NCBI GenBank assembly: GCA_027488855.1
Contig: JAIYAV010000309.1
Span: 1 to 43,211 of the forward strand
Direction: 5' to 3'
Length of the DNA stretch: 43,211 bases
From: Saprospiraceae bacterium
GTDB lineage: Bacteria; Bacteroidota; Bacteroidia; Chitinophagales; Saprospiraceae
The notes below the pieces were generated by a model. The model did not search any database, was not told the DNA's origin, and was given only the letters and a program-made list of their open reading frames with translations. The position numbers were made by a program, and so were the translations under genes. Below, one piece after another: positions 16,617 to 24,842 of this stretch (positions are counted from its first letter, which is position 1; every line of letters starts with the position of its first letter).

Positions 16617-19600
16617 ATGAGAAAATTACTCGTAGCCGGCATCGCAATAGTATACGTTGTACTTTATTCCCAAGTTGCGTCGGCTCAAAACAAGTATCAA
16701 GGCTTAGGGGGTTTAAACCGCCCCTTTCATGCCGCATTTTATCAAGCGCTCAAGTGGCGCAGCATCGGCCCCTACCAGGGTGGGCGCAGTGTAGTTGCTG
16801 TAGGGCTTCCTAACAATCCGATGGTCTATTATTTCGGCTCCACGGGTGGTGGTCTTTGGAAAACCGAAGACGCTGGCTGGAGTTGGTTCAACATTTCGGA
16901 CGGTTTTTTCCAAAGTGGTTCGGTCGGAGCCATCGCCATTGCCCCTTCTGACCCCAATGTGCTGTACGTTGGCATGGGTGAACACGCTGTGCGAGGAGTA
17001 ATGACTTCCACGGGCGATGGTGTTTACAAGTCTGTTGATGGTGGAAAAACCTGGGAGCACACTGGACTGGTGCAATCCGAACACGTTGCCGACATTTGTA
17101 TTCATCCCAACAATCCCGATTTGGTGTACGTAGCGGTACAAGGTGCTTTGTACAAAGACAGTAAGGAACGGGGCGTGTATCAATCTACCGATGGAGGGAA
17201 AACCTGGAAAAATATCCTGGCAGTCAATGCCAGTACCGGTGCAGCCGATCTGGTCATGGATCCCCAAAATCCCCGAATTTTGTACGCTTCTATGTGGGAT
17301 CACCAACGCAGTCCCTGGTACATACGCAGCGGGGGCAAAGGTTCAGGCTTGTATAAATCTACCGACGCAGGAGAGAACTGGGTGAAACTGGAAAAGGGTT
17401 TACCCGATAGTATGGGTAAAATTGGGATTTGTATTGCCCCCAGCAATTCTGATCGTTTATACGCTGTAGTTGAAGCGCACGACGGAGGGATTTTCCGCTC
17501 AGAAGATGGTGGCAGCACCTGGCAACAAGTGAACAACGATCGCCAAACTTATGCCCGAGCCTGGTACTTCAACAAGATCGTAGCCGACCCTAAAAATAAA
17601 GACATCCTTTACGTGCTCAATATTCCACTGCTCAAGTCGATGGATGGGGGCAAAACTTTTAATAGCTTACCTAGTCCGCACGCCGATCAGCACGATTTGT
17701 GGGTCAACCCAAATAACCCTCAGGCGATGATTCTCGCCAACGATGGTGGCGCTTGCATCTCTTTCAATGGTGGCAAATCCTGGACTTCCCAGAATAACCA
17801 AGCTACTGGCCAATTTTATCGGGTGACTTGTGACAATGGTTTTCCCTACCATATTTATACCGCCCAACAGGATTATGGTGCCATGGGCATTCCCAGTCGG
17901 GTCAGTGGTTCCGAAGTTTTGGGCAACAATTGGTACCAGGTGGCCGGAGGTGAAAGTGCCTTCCTTGCCCTCGATCCCAATCACCCAGAATGGATTTACG
18001 GCACCAACTACCAAGGCAACGTCAGCGCTTGGCATCGCCCAACTGAGACGAGCAAAGACATCATGGCCTACCCCGAAATCGCCTTGGCTACCCGCCCCCG
18101 CGATTTGAAGTACCGTTTCAATTGGAATGCACCACTGGTGATTTCTCCACAAAATCCAAAAGTCTTGTACCACGGGGCACAAAAGGTGCTAAAAACCGAA
18201 AATGGGGGCCTCAGCTGGAGTGAGATCAGCCCTGATCTCACCCGCAACGATACGACCCATCAAACGGAAGGTGGTGGCCCTTTTTTGAACGAAGGGGCTG
18301 GGGCCGAAAATTACAATACCATCAGTTACATTGCTCCTTCGCCGCACAAGGAAGGGGTGATTTGGGTGGGTACCGACGATGGTCGGGTGCATTTCACCCG
18401 CAACGAGGGCAAATCCTGGGAAGACCGCACGCCCAAGAATTTGCCCGAAGGCTTGATCAACTCCATCGAAGTGTCCCCACACGACCCCAATACCGTTTAC
18501 ATTGTAGCGTGTCGTTATCGTTTTGGCGACCGCAAACCATACGTTTTCCGCACTACCGACAATGGGCGCAATTGGACCCAAATCTCTTCGGGTTTTGGCA
18601 TCAACGACTTTGTGCGGGTGGTGCGTGAAGACCCCTTGCAAAAAGACTTATTGTACGCTGGAACCGAGTCGGGCTTTTTCATCTCCATCAACGGGGGCGA
18701 ACATTGGCATCCATTCCAGCTGAATATGCCAGTTTGTGCCATTACTGACCTCCAGGTCCACGACAATGATTTGATTGCTTCTACCGCTGGAAGAGGCATC
18801 TGGGTGCTCGACGATTTGGCTTGTTTTCACTACAACCAAACCATCATGGGCAAAACGGGCATTGCCCTTTGCCCGCCCAAAACAGCTTACCGTTTTGCGG
18901 GGGAGCAACAGGATGACCCCACCCTAGCCTCCAGCGTAGGCAACTCCGCAGAGGGCATGACCATCAGTTTTATTTTGCCTGAAGAAATCGACAGCCTGAG
19001 CCTGGAAATCCGCAATGCCCAGGGCAAGGTGATGCGCAAATACACCAGTTGGGTAGATTCCATCCACGAACTAACCAATGTTGCACTGGGACAACCCAAT
19101 TTGCCCCATCAAAAAGGGCTGAATCGACTGGTTTGGGACTTGCGGCGCAACATGCTGCCGGGTATTCCCGAACTCTTCATCATGGGTGACCTCCGGGGCA
19201 GTATGGTACCTCCGGGGGAATACTCGATCGTGTTGTACGGGGCAAAAGACACCGTGGTAGCCAAAGCCATGGTGAGGGCCAATCCCAAAATCGTAGGAAC
19301 ACCCGAAGATTACGCCCTCCAGGGCCTGAAACTGGAGGAAATGGAAAACATCATCCGGGAAATGCACCGCACCATTAGCAATCGCCGAGAATGGCGCAAC
19401 TGGCTGGATGGCCTGCTGAAACTATACGAACAATCCAGCGAACATGGCGAAATGGTAGGCACTGCTCGTGACATCATTGCCAAAATCAACGATTGGGAAC
19501 AAGGGCTTACCCAACCTGCACACCGGGGTACTCAGGACGCCATTGTTTACAAACACGGCCTCCATGCCGAATTGCTCGACCTCAAAATGCGCGCCGATGC

Positions 19601-19775
19601 ACTCGATCCCCGCATCACCCAAGGGGTAACCGACCGTTTTAACGACATCCGAAAAATCTGGAACCGCAAAAAACCAGCCAACGAAGCCATCAATAAGGCG
19701 ATGCTGAGTTTTATGAGCAGCTTTAAGGAAAAGGACATGGCACCGTTTTTTGCGCCACCCACGAATACGTACTAG
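16617..19775 (+). CDS. BNR/Vps10-like repeat secreted protein (paralogue of the first gene)
   Basis: I prefer the ATG at 16617 over 16590 because it begins a normal signal peptide (MRKLLVAGIAIVYVVLYSQ, cleavage after VASAQ). The mature protein opens with KWRSIGPYQGGRS, matching the first gene of the window. About eleven Asp-box motifs are present (TEDAGWSW, SVDGGKTW, SEDGGSTW, TTDNGRNW, SINGGEHW and others), predicting a pair of beta-propellers of the Sortilin/Vps10 type, followed by a beta domain and a helical C-terminus. There is no type IX C-terminal domain, so a periplasmic or otherwise anchored location is possible. Enzymatic function is not evident. The 1052-residue length fits the family. 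Confidence 0.87.
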   Translation: MRKLLVAGIAIVYVVLYSQVASAQNKYQGLGGLNRPFHAAFYQALKWRSIGPYQGGRSVVAVGLPNNPMVYYFGSTGGGLWKTEDAGWSWFNISDGFFQSGSVGAIAIAPSDPNVLYVGMGEHAVRGVMTSTGDGVYKSVDGGKTWEHTGLVQSEHVADICIHPNNPDLVYVAVQGALYKDSKERGVYQSTDGGKTWKNILAVNASTGAADLVMDPQNPRILYASMWDHQRSPWYIRSGGKGSGLYKSTDAGENWVKLEKGLPDSMGKIGICIAPSNSDRLYAVVEAHDGGIFRSEDGGSTWQQVNNDRQTYARAWYFNKIVADPKNKDILYVLNIPLLKSMDGGKTFNSLPSPHADQHDLWVNPNNPQAMILANDGGACISFNGGKSWTSQNNQATGQFYRVTCDNGFPYHIYTAQQDYGAMGIPSRVSGSEVLGNNWYQVAGGESAFLALDPNHPEWIYGTNYQGNVSAWHRPTETSKDIMAYPEIALATRPRDLKYRFNWNAPLVISPQNPKVLYHGAQKVLKTENGGLSWSEISPDLTRNDTTHQTEGGGPFLNEGAGAENYNTISYIAPSPHKEGVIWVGTDDGRVHFTRNEGKSWEDRTPKNLPEGLINSIEVSPHDPNTVYIVACRYRFGDRKPYVFRTTDNGRNWTQISSGFGINDFVRVVREDPLQKDLLYAGTESGFFISINGGEHWHPFQLNMPVCAITDLQVHDNDLIASTAGRGIWVLDDLACFHYNQTIMGKTGIALCPPKTAYRFAGEQQDDPTLASSVGNSAEGMTISFILPEEIDSLSLEIRNAQGKVMRKYTSWVDSIHELTNVALGQPNLPHQKGLNRLVWDLRRNMLPGIPELFIMGDLRGSMVPPGEYSIVLYGAKDTVVAKAMVRANPKIVGTPEDYALQGLKLEEMENIIREMHRTISNRREWRNWLDGLLKLYEQSSEHGEMVGTARDIIAKINDWEQGLTQPAHRGTQDAIVYKHGLHAELLDLKMRADALDPRITQGVTDRFNDIRKIWNRKKPANEAINKAMLSFMSSFKEKDMAPFFAPPTNTY

Positions 19776-19827
19776 GTTTGAGTGTGAAAGTGTGGGTGTG
19801 ATGGTGTGAGTTTACGAAGCTTTTTTT

Positions 19828-19835
19828 TACCTTCG
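19828..19835 (+). promoter_or_regulatory. Candidate -7 promoter element TACCTTCG
   Basis: One mismatch to TAnnTTTG, 24 bp before the 52-residue ORF. The same octamer occurs on the minus strand upstream of the pseudogene at 27.9 kb. A T8 run precedes it, and a G/T-rich stretch (gtgtgaaagtgtgggtgtg) lies at 19781-19800. Confidence 0.3.
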
Positions 19836-19859
19836 CCTCGCATAACAAAACATTGAAAA

Positions 19860-20018
19860 ATGGAAGAAGTTACAAATACCTCCACCACCAAAGACTGGTT
19901 GCTCTTTTTGATCTCTTTGGTAGCGATGATCATCCTCTTTGCCGTAGCCGACGAGTGGTTCTGGCTGGCATTGCCTTTTGTCCTGACCTATTTTGTACGG
20001 GCTATTAAGATGATGTAA
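19860..20018 (+). CDS. Small membrane protein, 52 residues
   Basis: The ATG at 19860 opens a 52-codon frame ending in TAA. The product starts MEEVTNTSTTKDW, then two hydrophobic segments (LLFLISLVAMIILFAV, about 14-29; FWLALPFVLTYFVRAI, about 34-49), and ends in KMM. A hairpin of two membrane helices with a short acidic turn (ADEW) is predicted. Codon use looks like its neighbours, and the gene fits exactly between a promoter-like octamer and a heptamer array that begins right after its stop. I recognise no family. Confidence 0.6.
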   Translation: MEEVTNTSTTKDWLLFLISLVAMIILFAVADEWFWLALPFVLTYFVRAIKMM

Positions 20019-20177
20019 AAGTGAAAAGTGAAAAGTGAAAAACGGGTATACCAGTTGTTTTTCAGCTGTTTGGATTAGTTTTTCTGAGCTTAAAGTTTGG
20101 AATTAAAGTGAAAGCGCATTTTTTTCACTTTTCACTTTTCACTTTTCACTTTTCACTTTTCACTTTTCACTTTTCAC
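20019..20177. terminator. Inverted AAAAGTG heptamer arrays, expanded copy
   Basis: Three GTGAAAA units (20021-20041) follow the small ORF stop directly. Eight TTTTCAC units (20122-20177) face them and contain the rluF stop codon. The arms can pair as a stem of about 21 bp with several alternative registers, because the right arm is longer. Position between convergent genes suggests a bidirectional terminator. Confidence 0.65.
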
Positions 20178-20893
20178 TCATAACTATTCGTACTCTCCTC
20201 CAACAACGCCTCAATCTCCAACATCTCAGCTTCGCTGAAATACCGCCACCTGCCCGGGGCCAGATCGTCCAATTTGATCGACATGATTCGGGTGCGTTTC
20301 AACTTGATCACATCATAGCCCAGGTACTCGCACATGCGCCGGATCTGGCGGTTCAAGCCCTGGGTCAGGATAATTCTAAAAATGGCCCGTCCTTTTTTCT
20401 CCACCATACATTTTTTGGTGGTAGTGCCCAAAATGGGGATGCCATTGCTCATTCTCTTTACAAAATCCGGTGCCAGCTCTTTGTCCACCACTACAATGTA
20501 TTCCTTTTCGTGGCCATTGCGAGAGCGCAGGATTTTGTTGACAATGTCGCCGTCATTGGTCAAAAAGATCAGGCCTTCGGAATCTTTGTCGAGGCGACCG
20601 ATGGGAAAAATGCGCTGTGGGTGGTTGATGTAGCTGATGACGTTGGTCTTGTCGCGCAGGTCGGTGGTACAGGTGAGGCCACGCGGCTTGTGGAAAGCGA
20701 TGTAGATGCGTTTGGGATTGTTGCGCAGGGCTTTGCCGTCGAGCAATACTTCGTCTCCTTCGGCTACCCGATTGCCTTTTACGGCCACTACCCCATTGAG
20801 CAGCACCCGTCCGGTTTCAATAAATTTGTCTGCTTCCCGGCGTGAGCAAATCCCCGTGTCCGAGATGTATTTGTTTAAACTAATGGAATCCAT
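20174..20893 (-). CDS. rluF: 23S rRNA pseudouridine synthase, RluF type
   Basis: I chose the ATG at 20893; the longer frame would need a TTG at 20902. The 239-residue protein has an N-terminal S4 RNA-binding domain (LNKYISDTGICSRREADKFIETGRVLLNG) and the RsuA/RluB/RluF catalytic domain with the aspartate in GRLDKDSEGLIFLTNDGD. RluF-type features are HEKEYIVVVDKEL, GIPILGTTTKKC and GLNRQIRRMCEYLGYDVIKLKRTRIM. In E. coli, RluF converts U2604 of 23S rRNA. It is last in a minus-strand run and its stop lies within the heptamer array. Confidence 0.88.
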   Translation of the reverse strand: MDSISLNKYISDTGICSRREADKFIETGRVLLNGVVAVKGNRVAEGDEVLLDGKALRNNPKRIYIAFHKPRGLTCTTDLRDKTNVISYINHPQRIFPIGRLDKDSEGLIFLTNDGDIVNKILRSRNGHEKEYIVVVDKELAPDFVKRMSNGIPILGTTTKKCMVEKKGRAIFRIILTQGLNRQIRRMCEYLGYDVIKLKRTRIMSIKLDDLAPGRWRYFSEAEMLEIEALLEESTNSYE

Positions 20894-20905
20894 GCTGTAC
20901 AACGA

Positions 20906-20962
20906 CTTGGCCTGTGTTTAAATTGGTGTGCAAAATTAGCACAAATTCAAACACAGGCCAAG
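20906..20962. repeat. Long hairpin between the redoxin gene and rluF
   Basis: Perfect 14-bp arms cttggcctgtgttt (20906-20919) and aaacacaggccaag (20949-20962) continue inward with one mismatch through aatt...gtgc/gcac to a short loop near 20932-20938. The hairpin begins 3 bp after the redoxin stop and ends 12 bp before the rluF ATG. It has no U-tract, so it could be an attenuator, an RNA-processing site or a weak terminator. Confidence 0.65.
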
Positions 20963-20965
20963 CGT

Positions 20966-21583
20966 TTATTTTTTCACTTTAATCATACAACCCACCGTTT
21001 TAGTCAAGTTGGGGTTGGGCTCGATCCCTTTCTCCACGGCGGCAATGGCTTCTTCCACATAGCGGCGGGTGATCAGGGTTTCGTCTTCGCTATTGTCGTC
21101 TACCCCACCGATGTAACGTACTTTGCGGTCTTTGTCCAACAAAAAAACGTGGGGGGTACGCACGGCACCATAAGCTGGGAATACTTTTTGGCCATCGTCC
21201 AACAGGTATTCAAAGGGATAGTTTTTCTCTTTGGCGCGTTCCACCATTTTGTCGAAACCATCTCCCGGCTGTACGCTGGGGTCGTTGGGCATGATGGCCA
21301 CTACTGGCCAACCCATGGGTGCCATTTTATTGTGCAGGTCGATGATGCGTTGTTCGTAAGCCTGGGCGTAAGGACAAGTGTTACAAGTAAATACTACAAT
21401 GTAGCCTTTGACGTTTTTGTAGTCCTTCAGGGTGACCATTTTCCCGGTGGTGCTTTTTAGTTGAAAGTCGGGAGCAATATCTCCTACCTTCAAACCGGGA
21501 TTGGTGGGGCCAAATGGAATTAAAGTCAGCAGGAAAAGAACACTGGCAAAAAAACCGATTCCAAAACCTGTTTTTGTTTTCAT
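20966..21583 (-). CDS. Secreted thioredoxin-like (AhpC/TSA) redoxin
   Basis: The 205-residue product has an N-terminal membrane/signal segment (about 7-24, FGIGFFASVLFLLTLIPFG), then VGDIAPDFQLKSTTGKMVTLKDYK, the usual entry of the AhpC/TSA-Redoxin fold. The redox site is CNTCPYA (about residues 72-78), a CxxC pair. PSVQPGDGFDKM and GAVRTPHVFLLDKD (cis-Pro loop) are also typical. It resembles Bacteroidota periplasmic redoxins of unknown partner. It follows the TlpA-like gene after 55 bp and probably belongs to the same transcript. Confidence 0.87.
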   Translation of the reverse strand: MKTKTGFGIGFFASVLFLLTLIPFGPTNPGLKVGDIAPDFQLKSTTGKMVTLKDYKNVKGYIVVFTCNTCPYAQAYEQRIIDLHNKMAPMGWPVVAIMPNDPSVQPGDGFDKMVERAKEKNYPFEYLLDDGQKVFPAYGAVRTPHVFLLDKDRKVRYIGGVDDNSEDETLITRRYVEEAIAAVEKGIEPNPNLTKTVGCMIKVKK

Positions 21584-21638
21584 CGCAGTCGAATTTCATA
21601 TTTTGAGTACATCCGTACCAATGTTTATGACGCAGGAT

Positions 21639-22127
21639 TTAGTTTTTAGGGTCAAAAAAATGGAGAACAAACTGCTGCAAATCCTCAAAATTTTCAAATT
21701 CCCCCTCTTTAAACTGTCTTTGGGTCCCGCGATATACCAACGTAGCAGGCACTGCACCACTCCAACTGGGATCAATTTTATCGATCCACTGTCCTTGCCT
21801 GCTGTCTACTAACGCTGCGACTGAAGCAGAAATTTGCCTTTGTTCCAAAAAAGGTTTTAGTTTGGATTCCAAATCTTTACGAAAGTCCAAACTGACCAGA
21901 ATAACCTTGATTTTTTGAGCAGCCATTGCCTGATGCAATTTTTCAAAATAAGGCAATTCCTTCACACAGGGAGCGCACCAAGTTGCCCAAAAATTGATCA
22001 CATAGGTCGTATCGTTTTGGGTTTGCGCCAGAAGTGGAGCAAAATCGTCAAACGATTCGTAAATCTTTTGAGCCTTGCCCATGCTAAATACCAGCATGAG
22101 TGTGGCCAATACCATCAGTTTTCTCAT
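21639..22127 (-). CDS. TlpA/ResA-like thioredoxin family protein
   Basis: The 162-residue product has a signal peptide (MRKLMVLATLMLVFSMGKAQ) and a single thioredoxin fold with VINFWATWCAPCVKELPYFEK, the WCAPC active site typical of periplasmic TlpA/ResA reductants. The cis-Pro motif is GAVPATLVY near 129-137. It starts 9 bp after the manA stop, indicating co-transcription, although the functional link to manA is unclear. It is probably a periplasmic disulfide reductant, perhaps working with the neighbouring redoxin. Confidence 0.9.
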   Translation of the reverse strand: MRKLMVLATLMLVFSMGKAQKIYESFDDFAPLLAQTQNDTTYVINFWATWCAPCVKELPYFEKLHQAMAAQKIKVILVSLDFRKDLESKLKPFLEQRQISASVAALVDSRQGQWIDKIDPSWSGAVPATLVYRGTQRQFKEGEFENFEDLQQFVLHFFDPKN

Positions 22128-22136
22128 AAGCAGAAT

Positions 22137-23342
22137 TTAAGGCATCCCTGCTTTGTAAATTTCGGCATTACCGCTCAAAGTATACTGGCTTCCAGCAGGA
22201 AAAAATAAACTTTGGCCTTTACCAATTTGCAAATCGCCATTGACCTGCACATCTCCTTGCAATACCAACAAAATTTCCGGGCCAGTGGTGGAATCTTGTA
22301 CATGTTTTTTTCCAGTACTCAGTCGAATCAAGCTCAACTCAAAATCAGGCGCAGGGGTTTTGAACTGAATCAGGGTATCACTGATCATTTCTCCAGCAAA
22401 TACTTGTGGCTCAATCGGCTCAAAAGAAAGGTGCTGAATCAATGTATCCGCATCCACGTATTTATCGGTGAGGCCACCTCGGAAAACATTGTCAGAATTG
22501 GCCATCAATTCTACGTTGACCCCTTCCAGATAAGCGTGCAGCACTCCGGCATCTTGAAAAATCCCCTGCCCAGGTTGCACATTGACCACGTTCATCAGAT
22601 AAATGGAAATCACGCCCCGATCGTAGCGGCCAGAGGGAATTCTGAAATCGCGCAAGGCCCGCGCCGCCCAATAATCCGCCGAGGCTTTCGGCAATTGATC
22701 GGCAGCCAACAAAGGCAACAGCCGCTCGGCCAAAGGTTGCAACAAATCATCAATCTCCGCCTGCGGCATGCCCATGACCTGGGCATAAAGGGGTTGGATG
22801 GATTGGCCGTCAAAATAGGCCAACAGGCTTTGCAATTCTGGGGTTTGTTGGAGGTTTTGCTGGATGGTATCGAGCGCTGTAAACCCGTGCAAGAGCCAAA
22901 AATCCGTCAACGCCGTCATCATTTCGGGCTTGTGGTTGTCGTCCTTAAAATTGCGGTTGAAGGCATCAAGCGGGATGCCTGCTGCATTTTCGGCGGCGAA
23001 ACCACGCTCGGCCTCTGCTTTGTTGGGGTGAGCCTGGATGGAGAGCATTTTGTCTACATCCAATATTTTCAACAAATAGGGAATTTGGTTGGCAAAACGC
23101 TGCGCGGTGGCCTGACCTAATATTTCCTCCGGGTTTTGTTCAATCAAGCTTTGCAGAGGCTGAGCCACTTCCCCGTTCCGCTGAACCTGGGCCATGCCGC
23201 GCGGATGTGCTCCCAACCACAATTCGGCGCAAGGTTCCTGTTCAGGATTGGATTGCTTCAATAAATCGGGAATGTAATGGAAGCCACCCCAGGCGTAATG
23301 TTGCACGACTCCTTCGAGCAAATAGGGCACAGTATTACTCAT
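22137..23342 (-). CDS. manA: Mannose-6-phosphate isomerase, class I
   Basis: The 401-residue protein matches class I phosphomannose isomerase, which interconverts mannose-6-P and fructose-6-P. Visible features are VQHYAWGG near the N-terminus, AELWLGAHPRG, the metal ligands Q103 and H105 in SIQAHPNKAEAE, H137/E140 in NHKPEMM, and a later ligand His in GVLHAYLEG (about 260). The length is full. It starts 8 bp after the methyltransferase gene stop and is followed at 9 bp by the TlpA-like gene, so it lies within an operon. It supplies mannose units for surface glycans. Confidence 0.93.
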   Translation of the reverse strand: MSNTVPYLLEGVVQHYAWGGFHYIPDLLKQSNPEQEPCAELWLGAHPRGMAQVQRNGEVAQPLQSLIEQNPEEILGQATAQRFANQIPYLLKILDVDKMLSIQAHPNKAEAERGFAAENAAGIPLDAFNRNFKDDNHKPEMMTALTDFWLLHGFTALDTIQQNLQQTPELQSLLAYFDGQSIQPLYAQVMGMPQAEIDDLLQPLAERLLPLLAADQLPKASADYWAARALRDFRIPSGRYDRGVISIYLMNVVNVQPGQGIFQDAGVLHAYLEGVNVELMANSDNVFRGGLTDKYVDADTLIQHLSFEPIEPQVFAGEMISDTLIQFKTPAPDFELSLIRLSTGKKHVQDSTTGPEILLVLQGDVQVNGDLQIGKGQSLFFPAGSQYTLSGNAEIYKAGMP

Positions 23343-23350
23343 AGTTTGAA

Positions 23351-24145
23351 TTATTTTTTAGTCACCAAAAAATAAACGGCGGTGGATAAAAAGTCGCGCA
23401 CGTAAGGCAAATTGCTCAATAAGGCATTTTGGGTACGCGGAGCCCAACCGAATTTAAATTGATAAATTGGATTGATCAAAAAAATCTGGCGTTGGAGCAC
23501 GGCATAGTTGCGCTTGCGCAAAATTTGTTCAAACCGTTCGATGGAAATTCCGGTATCCTTGATCTCCTGCAATTCCTGGATGGTTTGTGCCGTTTCCCCA
23601 CCCCAACGCAATACCTGATGGTAAAGTGCCGTAGGCAAAAGATGGTAGTACGGTAGTTTGGACAACCACTTGTTGCGACAAATTTGCTGGTGCCCGCCGA
23701 AAGGCATATACCAAGGCGGAAAAGCAAAAAACACCACGCCACCCGGTGCCAAAAAAGCTTGCAGGAAATGCATAAAACGATCTTGATCCGGGATGTGCTC
23801 GATCACATCTTTGAGAATGATCAGATCAAAACGGAAATCCAGCTCTTTTTCTGGATCAATGTCGTAAATGTTGCGGGCGATGAGTTGAAGTTGCCCGCTA
23901 GCAACGGGTTCTGGCATAAAAGACTTAGCCGTTTCAATGCGGCTTTCGTGCAACTCTATCCCTACACAACGGCAATTTTCTTCCAAAAAAGCCTTAAGTA
24001 CGCCGGCTTCTCCACACCCGATTTCCAATACCTTTGAGCCTGCTGGCAAAGGGTGATGTTGGCGTACATATGGAAGAATGTATTCTTTCGCCGTACGGTA
24101 CTGGTAGTCAAAATAGGTGCGTTTGTCCTGATGAAATTCAAACAT
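23351..24145 (-). CDS. Class I SAM-dependent methyltransferase
   Basis: The 264-residue enzyme has the SAM-binding motif I VLEIGCGEAGVL (about 39-50), an acidic ribose-binding position in CVGIELHES (about 61-69), and LIILKDVIEHIPD (about 108-120), the post-II/III region of Methyltransf_11/23-type enzymes. The C-terminal part (PPWYMPFGGHQQICRNKWLSKLPYYHLLP) resembles methyltransferases that act on lipids, quinones or glycans. The substrate is not known. It is first in the minus-strand run with manA. A TAGCTTTA sequence about 26 bp upstream is a weak -7 candidate. Confidence 0.85.
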   Translation of the reverse strand: MFEFHQDKRTYFDYQYRTAKEYILPYVRQHHPLPAGSKVLEIGCGEAGVLKAFLEENCRCVGIELHESRIETAKSFMPEPVASGQLQLIARNIYDIDPEKELDFRFDLIILKDVIEHIPDQDRFMHFLQAFLAPGGVVFFAFPPWYMPFGGHQQICRNKWLSKLPYYHLLPTALYHQVLRWGGETAQTIQELQEIKDTGISIERFEQILRKRNYAVLQRQIFLINPIYQFKFGWAPRTQNALLSNLPYVRDFLSTAVYFLVTKK

Positions 24146-24295
24146 AATGGTAAGTATCCAAATGAGGCAGTAAAGCTACTGAAACGCTATCGCAACGCAT
24201 TTATTTTTAAATTATTTTTCTAAAAATTTGCATCTCTCTTATATGTTTTGTTTTTTTGTTTTTTTAAACAGCGTTCTAGTAAATAAAGGGGAACG

Positions 24296-24348
24296 GTTGT
24301 CAGGAGCAAGCCCGGAACTGGTGCTCATGCCTGACAACTTTTTTTTTT
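24296..24348 (+). terminator. Intrinsic-terminator-like hairpin with T10 tract, no upstream plus-strand gene
   Basis: The outer stem gttgtcag/ctgacaac (24296-24303 with 24331-24338) and inner stem gagca/tgctc (24304-24308 with 24322-24326) enclose a 13-nt loop and are followed at once by ten T residues. This is the clearest Rho-independent-type signal in the window. The nearest upstream gene is on the other strand and points away, so the hairpin may end an unannotated small RNA of about 90-200 nt. Confidence 0.7.
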
Positions 24349-24361
24349 CTTAAATCCTACC

Positions 24362-24369
24362 TATCTTTG
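24362..24369 (+). promoter_or_regulatory. Candidate -7 promoter element TATCTTTG
   Basis: Exact TAnnTTTG match just after the T-tract, 50 bp before the ruvX-like start. The arrangement terminator-promoter-gene is consistent with an independent ruvX-def transcript. Confidence 0.45.
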
Positions 24370-24418
24370 CCGCCCAAGCATCAGAAAGTTATTTCTTTGA
24401 TGCTCAAAATGTGCACTC

Positions 24419-24838
24419 TTGGCAAGAATAATGGCAATCGATTACGGGACAAAACGGACAGGCATCGCAGTAAGTGATCCACTTCAAATGATTGCGACAG
24501 GTTTGGAGACAGTCCCTACTGCAAAATTGCTGGACTTTCTGCGCCAATACTGTCAGGATGAAGAAGTCGAATCCTTTGTGGTGGGTGAACCCAAAAATCT
24601 GGATGACAGCCCCGCGCAAATTCACCATCTGGTGATGGGTTTTGTAAAACAGTTGGGCAACCTTTTCCCTGAAAAAACGGTTATTCTGCGAGATGAGCGC
24701 TTTACGTCCAAAGATGCAAGCCGTTCAATCCTTCAGAGTGTGCCGAGCCGACAAAAACGGCGCGACAAAGGCTTGATCGACAAAGTGAGTGCCATCATTA
24801 TTTTGCAGGAATACCTTGAAAAATACAAATATTCATAA
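24419..24838 (+). CDS. ruvX: RuvX/YqgF Holliday-junction resolvase-like / pre-16S rRNA nuclease
   Basis: The 139-residue protein has the YqgF fold with IMAIDYGTKRTGIAVSD (first catalytic Asp at residue 8), FVVGEPKNLDD (about 58-68), LRDERFTSKDA (about 88-98) and DKVSAIIILQEYL (last catalytic Asp near 124). The family trims the 5' end of 16S rRNA. The TTG start at 24419 gives MARIMAIDYG, aligning with MGRILAIDYG of relatives; the alternative is an ATG at 24431, four residues later. It is followed 4 bp later by def, a common pairing in Bacteroidota. Confidence 0.88.
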   Translation: MARIMAIDYGTKRTGIAVSDPLQMIATGLETVPTAKLLDFLRQYCQDEEVESFVVGEPKNLDDSPAQIHHLVMGFVKQLGNLFPEKTVILRDERFTSKDASRSILQSVPSRQKRRDKGLIDKVSAIIILQEYLEKYKYS

Positions 24839-24842
24839 TACC

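Noticed and set aside
20122..20177. Heptamer array as a CRISPR-like repeat
   Set aside because: Units are 7 bp and contiguous with no spacers, and no cas genes are present.
22212..23120. 302-codon plus-strand open frame opposite manA
   Set aside because: The minus-strand manA reading has all metal-binding motifs; the opposite frame has no domain pattern or promoter.
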